From an uncultured Hyphomicrobiales bacterium (GTDB lineage Bacteria; Pseudomonadota; Alphaproteobacteria; Rhizobiales; Beijerinckiaceae): a stretch of DNA of 34,670 bases. The DNA lies in NCBI GenBank assembly GCA_903824185.1, contig CAIJVU010000080.1, positions 1 through 34,670 on the forward strand, written 5' to 3'. The position numbers and the translations under genes are program-made. Numbering within the stretch: position 1 is the stretch's first letter; each line of letters opens with the position of its first letter. Below the pieces are notes generated by a model that was given only the letters and a program-made list of their open reading frames with translations, did no database searches and was not told the DNA's origin. Shown here piece after piece: positions 15,680 to 24,595 of this stretch.

Positions 15680-16690
15680 ATGAGCTATCATAAATTGGGC
15701 CGCAGTGGCCTCAAAGTCTCTCGCCTGTGCCTTGGCACCATGATGTTCGGCGTGCAAACGGATGAAGCCACATCCCAAACCATTGTCGGCATGGCCGCTG
15801 ACCATGGCATCAATTTCATTGACACCGCCGATGTCTATAATGAGGGCCAGTCCGAGGAGATCGTCGGGCGTGCCATCAAGGCCAAGCGGCGCGACTGGGT
15901 TTTGGCGACCAAAGTCTGCAACCCGATGGGAACGGGCCCCAATCAAGCAGGCCTGTCACGGGCATGGATCATGCAGGCCTGCGAGGACAGCCTCAAACGC
16001 CTCGGCACAGATGTGATCGATCTTTATTACCTGCATAAAGAGGATCACGACACGCCGCTCGACGAGACCGTCAAGGCTATGGCGGACCTGATCCGCGCCG
16101 GAAAAATCCGTTATTTCGGCGTCTCCAATTACCGCTCATGGCGGGTTGCGGAAATCTGCCGGATTGCCGATCAGCTCGGTATCGACCGCCCGATTGCCAG
16201 CCAGCCTTATTACAACGCCATGAACCGTATGCCGGAAGTGGAGCATTTGCCGGCCTGCGGCCATTTCGGCTTGGGCGTTGTCACCTATAGCCCGCTGGCC
16301 CGCGGTGTTCTCACCGGCAAATATGATCCCAACCGTCCCCCGCCCGAAGGCACGCGTGCGGGCCGACAGGACAAGCGGATGATGCAAAGCGAATGGCGGG
16401 TTGAATCGCTCGACATCGCGCAGGAGATCAAAAAACATGCCGAAGCCAAAGGCGCCAAGCCCCAGCATCTGGCGCTGGCTTGGGTCTTGAACAACCGCTT
16501 CATCACCTCGGTGATCGGTGGACCGCGCACGGTTGAACAATGGCAGGATTATCTCGACGCTTTGTCATACACCTATACCGCCGAAGACGAGGCGCTGATC
16601 GACCATCTGGTGCCAATCGGCCATCCGTCAACGCCGGGCTATAACGACCCGGCCTATCCGCTGGAAGGCCGCAAGCCCATCATCGGTTAA
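15680..16690 (+). CDS. Aldo/keto reductase
   Basis: The 336-residue TIM-barrel oxidoreductase is close to the YajO/Tas/potassium-channel-beta type. The catalytic tetrad is complete: Asp48 and Tyr53 in DTADVYNEG, Lys78 in LATKV and His119 in YYLHKED. NADPH binding is suggested by SVIGGPRTVEQ near the C-terminus. A strong ribosome site (GGGGGAAA) precedes ATG 15680. It should reduce or oxidise an aldehyde/ketone or a sugar-like substrate. It follows the formyltransferase-like gene with 30 bases between, so the two may be co-transcribed, and it converges on dgoK. Confidence 0.92.
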   Translation: MSYHKLGRSGLKVSRLCLGTMMFGVQTDEATSQTIVGMAADHGINFIDTADVYNEGQSEEIVGRAIKAKRRDWVLATKVCNPMGTGPNQAGLSRAWIMQACEDSLKRLGTDVIDLYYLHKEDHDTPLDETVKAMADLIRAGKIRYFGVSNYRSWRVAEICRIADQLGIDRPIASQPYYNAMNRMPEVEHLPACGHFGLGVVTYSPLARGVLTGKYDPNRPPPEGTRAGRQDKRMMQSEWRVESLDIAQEIKKHAEAKGAKPQHLALAWVLNNRFITSVIGGPRTVEQWQDYLDALSYTYTAEDEALIDHLVPIGHPSTPGYNDPAYPLEGRKPIIG

Positions 16691-16706
16691 TCCCGTTTCA
16701 AGGCCG

Positions 16707-17627
16707 TCACAAAATAGTGTAGAGGCGCGCAAAGCCCTCGACACTGGCTTGGGGCGGCCCCATCCGGACACGCGATGACAAAGCGGGGTCACAAGCCTGC
16801 AAGGCGATCTGGTAGCGCTGGCATAACGCCGCCTCCCCGACCAGAATAATCGGCCCCTGCGCAGGGGCCGAGGCGAGCCCCGCGCGGATTTCGTGCCCGA
16901 TCAACAGGCCCGACAAATAATCGGCACAATCTTCCGCGGGCATCTGTTCCAACAGCACCGTGCTGCGGGTGGTAAACAGATCATGCAACAGCCCCAAAGA
17001 TTGCCCAAGAGCGCTGCGCGCCACGCCGTTTAAAAACGCGTCCTGCCGGAAGACCTGTGGCGTGTCCGGCATCAACCGCCCGAGTATGGAATGCTGGCGC
17101 ATCACGCCAAACACCTCGCCGGTCATATGCGTTGTGAAGTGTTGTAAACGGCCCGCCTCGACCTGCACCCATTTGCTATGCGTGCCCGGCAAAACCACGG
17201 TGGCCGTGTGTTCATCGTCAGCCAAGCTGCCGAAAACCTGTATCTCCTCGCCCCGCATCACATCGGCGGTGGGGCTGCGCATGCACACGCCCGGCAAGAA
17301 GAACAGCGTCTGCCCATGATCGCCTGCAACCTTGACGGCCCCTTCGGCCAGATCCTTGAGGCAAGCGGGCGCATCCACATAAGGGGTTTCAACCCAACCA
17401 TTGCGCGAGGTGATCATACCGGAAAAATACAACACATCGCCTTCATATAACCAATGCCCGATTTGCTGTTGCAACACGGCGGCAAATTGTTGATCCGCCA
17501 CACTCAATATGCCGCAGGGCGCTTGATGGGTTTCAGCCACACGCCCATCGGGCGCAAAACGATAGGCTCTGAAATTGCTTGTGCCCCAGTCAATGACAAA
17601 GCGGGCGCCGCCTGAATGTTTGGCCAT
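16707..17627 (-). CDS. dgoK: 2-dehydro-3-deoxygalactonokinase (DgoK family)
   Basis: The 306-residue sugar-acid kinase has the family's N-terminal phosphate loop VIDWGTSNFRAYR, the block VVLPGTHSKWV and FTTHMTGEVFGV, all typical of DgoK. The known reaction is ATP-dependent phosphorylation of 2-keto-3-deoxygalactonate in the De Ley-Doudoroff galactose route. The aldolase, dehydratase and galactonate transporter of that route are not in the window. The start at ATG 17627 lies only 2 bases after the stop of the FadB-like gene, an odd pairing of sugar-acid and fatty-acid enzymes that share a transcript. Confidence 0.85.
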   Translation of the reverse strand: MAKHSGGARFVIDWGTSNFRAYRFAPDGRVAETHQAPCGILSVADQQFAAVLQQQIGHWLYEGDVLYFSGMITSRNGWVETPYVDAPACLKDLAEGAVKVAGDHGQTLFFLPGVCMRSPTADVMRGEEIQVFGSLADDEHTATVVLPGTHSKWVQVEAGRLQHFTTHMTGEVFGVMRQHSILGRLMPDTPQVFRQDAFLNGVARSALGQSLGLLHDLFTTRSTVLLEQMPAEDCADYLSGLLIGHEIRAGLASAPAQGPIILVGEAALCQRYQIALQACDPALSSRVRMGPPQASVEGFARLYTIL

Positions 17628-17629
17628 AT

Positions 17630-19690
17630 TTATGCAAACCCTTTTTGTGTCCGAACCGCTTCAATCAAGGCGTCCGAGACCTCCCATGTCACCCCATAAT
17701 CTTGCGCGATCTTGTGCGCCTCCGCCAAAACAGCTTCAAGCCCAAATTGCATGGCCTCAAACATCACCCCGCCCCGCCAGACAGGGAACCCATAGCCGTT
17801 GATTTTCACCAGATCGATATCGCTTGCGCGCGGCACAATGCCTTCTTGCAAAATTTTAGCGGCCTCATTGACCATGGCCGCGCGGCCACGCGCAATAATC
17901 GCCTCCGCAGACAAGCGCACCGCATCGCCCGCATGGGCCGTGACGAGATCACTCACCACGGGATCGACCTGCCGTTTTCCCGCTTCATAACGATACCAGC
18001 CCTGCCCGTTTTTTTGTCCCAAGCGCCCCTGTTCCACCAAACGATCCACCAAGACGGGGACACGCTCATGGGGCTGTCGTTGCGCGGCCAGACGCTGGCG
18101 CATGGCATAAGAAATATCCAAGCCCGCGAGATCCTGAACGGCAAAGGGCCCCATGGCCATGCCGAAGCGCTCAAAGGCCGCATCGATCTCTTGCGGCGGC
18201 GTCCCGTCCTCAACCATAAAGGTGCAGGCATCCCAGAAGCGCGTCAGAATGCGATTGCCGACAAAGCCCTCGCAAACACCCACCATCACAGCCAGCTTGT
18301 TCAATTGTTTGCCCAGCGCCAAAGCACGCGCCAGGGTCTGCGGACTGGTGGCATCGCCCCGCACCACTTCCAGCAAGCGCATGACATGGGCGGGCGAGAA
18401 AAAATGCAGACCCAAAAACCGGTCCGGCCTTTGGGTTGAGGCGGCCAACAAATTGATATCGATATAGCTTGTATTACTGGCCAAAATGCCCGCGGCATCC
18501 ATGACCTCATCAAGCCTTTGCAACAGATCCTTTTTGGCCTGTTGATTTTCATAAATGGCTTCGATGACAAGCGGCTGATGGGCCAAAGCACCCAGATCAT
18601 GGGTCGCCGTCAATCGTGCCAGACGCTCATCCATCACCGCTTGGCTGATCCGGCCTGATTTGATTGCCCGCTCATAAAGCCCCCTGATCCGTGCCATGCC
18701 TTTTTCCAAGGCGTCCGCATTGGCTTCCACCATGGTGACCGACAAGCCCGCATCAAGCGCTGCCACACTGATGCCTGATCCCATCATCCCCGCCCCGACC
18801 ACACTAATCGAGGTGAAGGGATCGGTTGTGATCCCCTTCAAATCGGGATGGTGACCCACAGCCCGTTCGGCAAAAAACACATGCCGCATGGCTTTGGATT
18901 GCGCCGAATGTTTCAAGCCTTCAAATGCCTCGCTTTCCAAACGGATCGCTTCGGCAAAGGGCGTGGTCGAGGACAGCATCACCATTTCGGTGGCCTTCAG
19001 CGGTGCGATTTGCCCGCGCAGCTTTTGTTGCACAGACTTTACAAAAGCATCGCAATCCGAAGGCACGCAAGATGGCGCTGGCAAATCAGAAGTGCGCCTG
19101 ATGGGCTGGCCGATCAGCGATAAAGCTTTTTCCTTGGCGGCGTCCCGCAGATCCGTCGCAACCACCTGATCAACCAAACCAAGCGCAAGCGCCTCCTTGG
19201 CTGACACCATGCGGCCCGAGGTGATCATATCAAGCGCTGCCATCACGCCCACCAAACGCGGCAGGCGTTGTGTGCCGCCCGCCCCCGGCAACAGGCCGAG
19301 CTTGACTTCAGGCAGACCGATTTTTCCCTGTGCATCGATGACGCGCGCATGGCACGCCAAAGCAATCTCGCACCCGCCCCCCAATGTGGTGCCATGCAGG
19401 GCCGCCACAACAGGCTTGCCGACATGTTCAATCGCCTGCACCACATCGCGCAGATGCGGGTCTTGCGTGGGGAAATCAAATTCACGAATATCCGCACCCG
19501 CAACGAAGGTGCGACCAGCCGCCGCCAAAACAATCGCTTGAACGGAGGCATCGGCATCAATCTGTGCAAAGGCTTGCAGCAATTGCGCGCGCACAGCCAC
19601 ACTCGTTGCATTAACAGGCGGATGATCAATCACAACAAGCGCCAAAGGCCCGTCTTGTTCGATCACAACACATTGACCAGCCTCACCCAT
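17630..19690 (-). CDS. Bifunctional enoyl-CoA hydratase / 3-hydroxyacyl-CoA dehydrogenase (FadB/FadJ-like)
   Basis: The 686-residue fusion has an N-terminal crotonase domain (about 1-185) with the oxyanion-hole block GTTLGGGCEIAL and catalytic glutamates in PEVKLGLLPGAGG. An NAD-binding 3-hydroxyacyl-CoA dehydrogenase domain starts at GAGMMGSGIS (about 297) and includes FFSPAHVMRLLE with the catalytic His. Two C-terminal dehydrogenase domains follow, the first containing GFVGNRI. It should catalyse hydration and oxidation steps of fatty-acid beta-oxidation. No thiolase is adjacent. An AGGGG site precedes ATG 19690. It lies between a membrane protein and dgoK on the same strand. Confidence 0.93.
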   Translation of the reverse strand: MGEAGQCVVIEQDGPLALVVIDHPPVNATSVAVRAQLLQAFAQIDADASVQAIVLAAAGRTFVAGADIREFDFPTQDPHLRDVVQAIEHVGKPVVAALHGTTLGGGCEIALACHARVIDAQGKIGLPEVKLGLLPGAGGTQRLPRLVGVMAALDMITSGRMVSAKEALALGLVDQVVATDLRDAAKEKALSLIGQPIRRTSDLPAPSCVPSDCDAFVKSVQQKLRGQIAPLKATEMVMLSSTTPFAEAIRLESEAFEGLKHSAQSKAMRHVFFAERAVGHHPDLKGITTDPFTSISVVGAGMMGSGISVAALDAGLSVTMVEANADALEKGMARIRGLYERAIKSGRISQAVMDERLARLTATHDLGALAHQPLVIEAIYENQQAKKDLLQRLDEVMDAAGILASNTSYIDINLLAASTQRPDRFLGLHFFSPAHVMRLLEVVRGDATSPQTLARALALGKQLNKLAVMVGVCEGFVGNRILTRFWDACTFMVEDGTPPQEIDAAFERFGMAMGPFAVQDLAGLDISYAMRQRLAAQRQPHERVPVLVDRLVEQGRLGQKNGQGWYRYEAGKRQVDPVVSDLVTAHAGDAVRLSAEAIIARGRAAMVNEAAKILQEGIVPRASDIDLVKINGYGFPVWRGGVMFEAMQFGLEAVLAEAHKIAQDYGVTWEVSDALIEAVRTQKGFA

Positions 19691-19764
19691 ATCCGCCCCT
19701 TGCGTTTGACGCTTGTTCCGATGACAGGCGATTGAAGCGCCTTTTATCGTTCAAGGCAATCGGC

Positions 19765-20565
19765 TCAGGCCGCGATCCGTGCTCTTTTCAAGCGCTGCAC
19801 CACAATCAATCCGGCATTCCAGCTCAAACAAAAGGCAAGCCCGCTCAACAATCCCGGCACCACACCCCATGCAAGCACCACGCTGTGCAAAAGCACCAAG
19901 CCAAAACCAAAACCGATTAGTCCCGACAAGGTATGGGACAAGGTCATGGCCGTGGCGCGTCCGCCAATGCGCGGATGCAAAATCAGGATCAGACTGCTCA
20001 GCACAATGGGAAAGGGTGCGGCATAGCCCGCAGCCTCCGGCCCCAACACAAAACCGGCCACCATCACAAAACCAACCAGTGATCCGACCATCAGGGCACG
20101 CATCGGGATTTCCCAGATCTTGCGTTGGCGTCCCTGAACACTCTCCACCACGGGCAAGCCGCGCAGCCCCCAAAAGGCGATCACATAAGCGCTGATATTG
20201 GCCAGCATGGCCGTGGGAATGGTCCAGTCTATGCTTTGCGCCAAGGCAATTTGCACAGCCCAAACCAGCAAAGCGCCTGAAAGACTCACCAGCAATCGAT
20301 GATTTTGTGCAAGCCGTGCATAAACCAGAACGAAAATCGCATTCGCGCCATTGGTCACCAAAGCCATCACAGCGCTTTGGGCCAAAAAGAGAGGGCCGTG
20401 ATCAAGGCCCAAAAACACCAAAGCCGGTCCTGCGGAAATCGGCAGCGTGGCAATCATCGCGCCGATAAAGGGGCCTGCGCGCTCGACCATCAGCGAGGCG
20501 GTCACCACAATGCCCATGGTCAAGGCAAGCTTGGCGGCAACCATCAAAACAACATCAGACGCCAT
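19765..20565 (-). CDS. Polytopic membrane protein of unknown function
   Basis: The product is 266 residues from ATG 20565, with AGGGGG upstream; a GTG three codons earlier is possible. It is almost entirely hydrophobic, with about eight to nine helices, short loops and a basic end (LKRARIAA). The segment GPFIGAMIATLPISAGPAL near the N-terminus contains Gly/Pro kinks typical of transporters. I recognise no specific family. It lies downstream of the liv operon behind two hairpins, and 74 bases upstream of the FadB-like gene, so it may share that gene's transcript. Confidence 0.75.
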   Translation of the reverse strand: MASDVVLMVAAKLALTMGIVVTASLMVERAGPFIGAMIATLPISAGPALVFLGLDHGPLFLAQSAVMALVTNGANAIFVLVYARLAQNHRLLVSLSGALLVWAVQIALAQSIDWTIPTAMLANISAYVIAFWGLRGLPVVESVQGRQRKIWEIPMRALMVGSLVGFVMVAGFVLGPEAAGYAAPFPIVLSSLILILHPRIGGRATAMTLSHTLSGLIGFGFGLVLLHSVVLAWGVVPGLLSGLAFCLSWNAGLIVVQRLKRARIAA

Positions 20566-20600
20566 CAGGATCACACCCCCTATACGAGATGTATCCCCTA

Positions 20601-20649
20601 GCGCAGATCCTGTGCGCTGTCAGGCCTAAGCGGGGCATGGCTGCCCCGC
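20601..20649 (-). terminator. Two GC-rich hairpins after the liv operon
   Basis: GCGGGGCA-TGGC-TGCCCCGC (20630-20649) is a perfect 8-base stem, and GCGCA/TGCGC (20601-20616) a second one, both just past the livM stop. No T-run follows on the minus strand, so intrinsic termination would be weak; they may protect the mRNA 3' end or work with Rho. Confidence 0.45.
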
Positions 20650-20684
20650 ATCCGCGTGAAGATCGTCAAAGATAGGATCGGGTC

Positions 20685-21653
20685 TTAATGCGCGTTGCGC
20701 TTGGACCAAAGATCCATCAGCGTGCCGACAATGCCGCGCCGGAAGAACATGACGCAGAGCACAAAGATCACGCCTTGGATCACCGTAACCCATGACCCGA
20801 GTTCGGCGAGATAATTTTCCATGGAGACAATGACCAGCGCACCGACGGCGGGGCCAAAGATCGTGCCGACACCGCCCAGAAGCGTCATCAACACCACTTC
20901 ACCCGACATCTGCCAGCTGACATCGGTCAGACTCGCCAATTGGAACACCAAGGCCTTCACGGCCCCTGCCAGTCCGACCAGCGTGGCCGAGAGCACAAAG
21001 GCCGCCAATTTGTAATGTTCGACCTTGTAGCCGAGCGATGTGGCGCGCGCCTCGTTTTCCCGCACGGCCCGCAAAACCTGCCCGAAGGGCGAATGGATGA
21101 TGCGGTAAATCAGCAAGAACGACAGGAAGAAAATCACCGCGACAAAGGCATACATGACCATATCCGACTGCAGGCTGATCAAGCCGAACAGGCGGCCACG
21201 CGCCACGCTTTGGATGCCGTCTTCACCGCCGGTGAATTTGGCCTGCAAGCAGAAGAAAAACACCATCTGCGCAAAGGCCAACGTGATATTGGAAAAATAA
21301 ATGCCGCGCGAGCGGATGGTCAGCATGCCGATGACAAGACCCAGCACCATGGCAATCGCGGTGCCGAACAAGATCGCCAGTTCCGGCGTCAAGCCCCACA
21401 CTTTGGCCGCATGCGCGCTGACATAGCTTGCCATGCCCAAAAAGGCGGCGTGACCAAAGGACAACAGACCCGTAAAGCCCAACAGGATATTAAAGGCGCA
21501 GGCGAACAGGGCGAAGCATAAGGCCTTCATCAGGAAGACCGGATAAATCAGCGACGGGCCGATAATCAGAAAAATAGCCAAAACAGCAAAAGGCTTCCAA
21601 CTCAAAGGAGCCGCTGCGGATGATGAGGCCGTTGTGCCAGCATGTGCAGACAT
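20685..21653 (-). CDS. livM: Branched-chain amino-acid-type ABC transporter permease LivM
   Basis: The 322-residue inner-membrane permease of the LivM family has about eight to ten hydrophobic helices and the family block GFTGLLSFGHAAFLGMASY, followed by the coupling region EARATSLGYKVEHYKLAAFV, which contacts the ATPases. I chose ATG 21653, preceded by GGGAG and 4 bases after the livH stop; a TTG seven codons upstream would overlap livH. The N-terminal 20 residues are Ala/Ser-rich and polar. It is the last gene of the livG-F-K-H-M operon. Substrates of this family range from Leu/Ile/Val to amides, urea and aromatic acids. Confidence 0.93.
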   Translation of the reverse strand: MSAHAGTTASSSAAAPLSWKPFAVLAIFLIIGPSLIYPVFLMKALCFALFACAFNILLGFTGLLSFGHAAFLGMASYVSAHAAKVWGLTPELAILFGTAIAMVLGLVIGMLTIRSRGIYFSNITLAFAQMVFFFCLQAKFTGGEDGIQSVARGRLFGLISLQSDMVMYAFVAVIFFLSFLLIYRIIHSPFGQVLRAVRENEARATSLGYKVEHYKLAAFVLSATLVGLAGAVKALVFQLASLTDVSWQMSGEVVLMTLLGGVGTIFGPAVGALVIVSMENYLAELGSWVTVIQGVIFVLCVMFFRRGIVGTLMDLWSKRNAH

Positions 21654-21657
21654 GGTC

Positions 21658-22545
21658 TCAAGCTCCCTTTCCAAACAAACCAGACGGGCGGATCAGCAAG
21701 ACAATCGCCATAATGACGAAAATCACGGTGCTGGACGCCTCTGGATAAAAAACCTTGGTCAATCCTTCCGCGATGCCCAGACCAAAGCCCGTGACAATCG
21801 ATCCCAGAATGGACCCCATGCCGCCGATCACCACCACGGCGAAGACGACAATAATGATATTCGATCCCATCAAGGGACTGACCTGATAGATGGGTGCGGC
21901 CAGCACACCGGCAATGGCAGCCAGCGCCACCCCGAAGCCATAGGTCAGGGTGATCATGCGCGACACATTGACACCGAAAGCCTGCACAAGGGCCGGATTT
22001 TCAGTGGCGGCCCGCAGATAAGAGCCAAGCCGTGTATATTCAATGGCAAACCATGTCCCCAAGCACACGAACAAGGACAGAACAATCACCCATGCGCGGT
22101 AATTGGGCAGGAACATGAAGCCGAGATTGGTGCCGCCCGTCAGCTCTGGCGGGATGCGGTAAGGCAGACCGGACGCGCCGAAATTCTGGCGGAACACGCC
22201 TTCCAAAATCAAGGCCAGACCGAAGGTCAGCAACAGGCCATAAAGATGATCGAGATCACGCAGACGTTGCAAAAACAGCCGCTCGATCACAACACCCAAA
22301 GCCCCCGTGATGATGGGGGAGATCAGCAAGGCCCACCAATAGCCGATGCCCAGCCAGTTCAGCAGCATCCACGCCACAAAGGCGCCGATCATATAAAGGG
22401 CGCCGTGGCAGAAATTGATGATGTTGAGCATGCCGAAAATCACGGCGAGCCCAAGGCTCAACATGGCGTAAAATGCACCATTGATCAGGCCGATCAATAA
22501 TTGACCGAACAAGGCCTGTGAACTGATACCGAAAATCTCGATCAT
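21658..22545 (-). CDS. livH: Branched-chain amino-acid-type ABC transporter permease LivH
   Basis: The 295-residue permease of the LivH family opens with LIGLINGAFYAMLSLGLAVI and FCHGALYMIGAF, both characteristic. About eight membrane helices follow, with the coupling segment around AATENPALVQAFGVN, the EAA-like loop facing LivF/LivG. It forms the membrane channel with LivM. It starts at ATG 22545, downstream of the stem-loop that follows livK, and is coupled to livM by a 4-base gap. Confidence 0.93.
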   Translation of the reverse strand: MIEIFGISSQALFGQLLIGLINGAFYAMLSLGLAVIFGMLNIINFCHGALYMIGAFVAWMLLNWLGIGYWWALLISPIITGALGVVIERLFLQRLRDLDHLYGLLLTFGLALILEGVFRQNFGASGLPYRIPPELTGGTNLGFMFLPNYRAWVIVLSLFVCLGTWFAIEYTRLGSYLRAATENPALVQAFGVNVSRMITLTYGFGVALAAIAGVLAAPIYQVSPLMGSNIIIVVFAVVVIGGMGSILGSIVTGFGLGIAEGLTKVFYPEASSTVIFVIMAIVLLIRPSGLFGKGA

Positions 22546-22571
22546 GCGTCTTCTCTTTTGATGCAGGAAAG

Positions 22572-22598
22572 GGCGGGACTGAGTGGTTCAGTCCCGCC
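22572..22598 (-). terminator. Strong stem-loop between livK and livH (partial terminator/mRNA stabiliser)
   Basis: An 11-base perfect stem (GGCGGGACTGA with its complement) closes on a 5-base loop 20 bases after the livK stop. A short pyrimidine stretch (CTTTCC) follows on the minus strand but no real T-run. In liv and other binding-protein operons such hairpins give more transcript for the binding protein than for the permeases. That role is inferred here. Confidence 0.65.
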
Positions 22599-22618
22599 TG
22601 TTGTCTGAGGTTGTCCGA

Positions 22619-23836
22619 TCAGTTGACCAGCGAGCAACCACCGTCTTTGAGCGGACGGAAGGCTTCGTCGGCCGGGATGGTGGTCAGGATTTTATAGTAA
22701 TCCCAAGGCTTCTTGGATTCTTCGGGCTTCTTGACTTCAACCAGATAGACGGGGTGGATCTGACGGCCGTCGACACGCACCGTGCCCTTGCCCATCACGC
22801 TGTCTTCGGTTGGCAGTTCCTTCATCTTCTTCACAACCGTTGCCCCATCGGCCTTGGCATTGATGGCATAAACGGCTTTCAGATAATGATAGACGGAGGA
22901 ATAGACACCGGCATGGATCTTACCGGGATATTTGCCGTTATTGAGTTTGGAGAAACGCTCGGCAAATTTGCGGGTGTCATCATTGGTGTCCCAATACCAG
23001 CCATCGGTGAAGGTCAGGCCTTGCGCCACCGGCAGGCCGAGCGCATGCACGTCATTGATATCGACCAACAGACCGGCCAGTTTCTGACCGGCTTTGGTGA
23101 TGCCAAATTCAGCCGCACCCTTGATCGAATTGGTGGTATCGCCGCCCGCATTGGCCAAGCCGATCACTTTGGCTTTGGAGGCCTGTGCTTGCAGCAGGAA
23201 GGACGAGAAGTCCTGCGTGTTCAAAGGCACGCGCACGGAGCCTGCAACCTTGCCGCCTTCTTTCTGCACCACAGCAGAGGTGTCACGCTCAAGCGCATAA
23301 CCGAAAGCATAATCGGCAGTGAGGAAGAACCATGTATCGCCGCCTTGTTTCACCAGCGCCTTGCCGGTGCCGTTTGCGAGCATCCAGGTGTCATAGGCCC
23401 AGTGAATGGTGTTGGGGGTGCATTTGGAACCGGTGAGATCGGAGGACGCGGCACCCGAATTCAAAAAGATCTTGTTCTTTTCTTTGGTGATGTCGTTGAC
23501 CGCAAGAGCGACTGCGGAATTGGGCACGTCGAGGATCACGTCCACGCCGTCCTGATCATACCATTGACGCGCAATAGACGCGCCGACATCCGCCTTGTTC
23601 TGGTGGTCACCGCCGATGACTTCGACCTTCATGCCCTTGGCCGCCGCACCGAAATCCTCGATCGCCAATTTAGCGGCAATCACCGAACCCGGACCCGACA
23701 AATCGGCATAAAGGCCGGACATGTCCGACAACACGCCAAGCTTCAAGGGCGGGCCGGAATATTGCTGCGCATAAGCCGGCACAGCCGCAACAGCGAGAAA
23801 CGCTCCTGCCAACATGGTTTGATAGAGTTTTTTCAT
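22619..23836 (-). CDS. Periplasmic substrate-binding protein of the liv-type ABC importer
   Basis: The 405-residue Peripla_BP_6 protein has a clear signal peptide (KKL start, hydrophobic AGAFLAVAAV, cleavage after AYA near residue 23). The mature start PLKLGVLSDMSGLYADLSGP is the family's usual first strand and ligand loop. Two Cys (SKCTPNT and GGCSLVN near the end) may form a disulfide. ATG 23836 is chosen over the upstream ATG/ATA region because GGGAGAAG precedes it and the signal peptide starts there. It delivers the ligand to LivH/LivM. The ligand cannot be read from the sequence; relatives bind branched-chain amino acids, amides or aromatic compounds. Confidence 0.9.
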   Translation of the reverse strand: MKKLYQTMLAGAFLAVAAVPAYAQQYSGPPLKLGVLSDMSGLYADLSGPGSVIAAKLAIEDFGAAAKGMKVEVIGGDHQNKADVGASIARQWYDQDGVDVILDVPNSAVALAVNDITKEKNKIFLNSGAASSDLTGSKCTPNTIHWAYDTWMLANGTGKALVKQGGDTWFFLTADYAFGYALERDTSAVVQKEGGKVAGSVRVPLNTQDFSSFLLQAQASKAKVIGLANAGGDTTNSIKGAAEFGITKAGQKLAGLLVDINDVHALGLPVAQGLTFTDGWYWDTNDDTRKFAERFSKLNNGKYPGKIHAGVYSSVYHYLKAVYAINAKADGATVVKKMKELPTEDSVMGKGTVRVDGRQIHPVYLVEVKKPEESKKPWDYYKILTTIPADEAFRPLKDGGCSLVN

Positions 23837-23881
23837 TGTGACTTCTCCCTGATACATCTTTGTCTTCACATCAGATCCCGA

Positions 23882-24595
23882 TCAAACACCGAGATATTCA
23901 TTCAACTTCGTGAGGTTGGATTCCAGATTGGTATTTTCAATTTCATCGATCACGCGGCCGCTTTCCATCACATAAAAGCGATCCGCCACCGTGGCCGCAA
24001 AACGGAAATTCTGTTCCACCAGCAAAATGGTGAAACCTGCTTCCTTCAGGCGTTTGATGGTCACGGCAATTTGCTGGATGATAACGGGTGCCAAACCCTC
24101 GGTCGGCTCGTCAAGCAACAACAAGCGCGCACCGGTGCGCAAGATGCGGGCAATCGCCAACATCTGCTGCTCGCCGCCCGACAATTTGGTGCCTTGCGAA
24201 TACATCCGCTCTTTCAAATTCGGAAACAGCGTATAGATCTCATCCACCGACAAGCCACCGGCCCGCACTTGCGGCGGCAGCAACAGATTTTCCTGCACAT
24301 TGAGCGAGGAAAAAATCCCGCGCTCTTCGGGGCAAATCGCAATGCCCGCCCGCGCGATCTTGTTGGACGGCCAAGAGATGATCTCCTGCCCCTCATAGGA
24401 CACGGAGCCCGAACGCTTGTTCACCATGCCCATGATGGATTTGATGGTGGTGGTTTTGCCCGCGCCGTTGCGGCCCAGCAAGGTGACCACTTCGCCTTCG
24501 CGCACATCGATGCCGACGCCATGAAGAATGTGGGATTCACCATACCACGCTTCGAGATTACGAACACTGAGCATGGGTGCTTGTGCCTTATGCAT
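23882..24595 (-). CDS. livF: Liv-type ABC transporter ATPase LivF
   Basis: The 237-residue ATPase has Walker A GRNGAGKTT, signature LSGGEQQMLAIAR and Walker B LLLLDEPTEGL, with the short LivF C-terminus ending LNEYLGV. I set the start at ATG 24595, which overlaps the livG stop by 8 bases; the frame is open further upstream inside livG, but that part does not look like ABC sequence. It pairs with LivG to drive import. It is followed after 45 bases by the binding-protein gene. Confidence 0.93.
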   Translation of the reverse strand: MHKAQAPMLSVRNLEAWYGESHILHGVGIDVREGEVVTLLGRNGAGKTTTIKSIMGMVNKRSGSVSYEGQEIISWPSNKIARAGIAICPEERGIFSSLNVQENLLLPPQVRAGGLSVDEIYTLFPNLKERMYSQGTKLSGGEQQMLAIARILRTGARLLLLDEPTEGLAPVIIQQIAVTIKRLKEAGFTILLVEQNFRFAATVADRFYVMESGRVIDEIENTNLESNLTKLNEYLGV

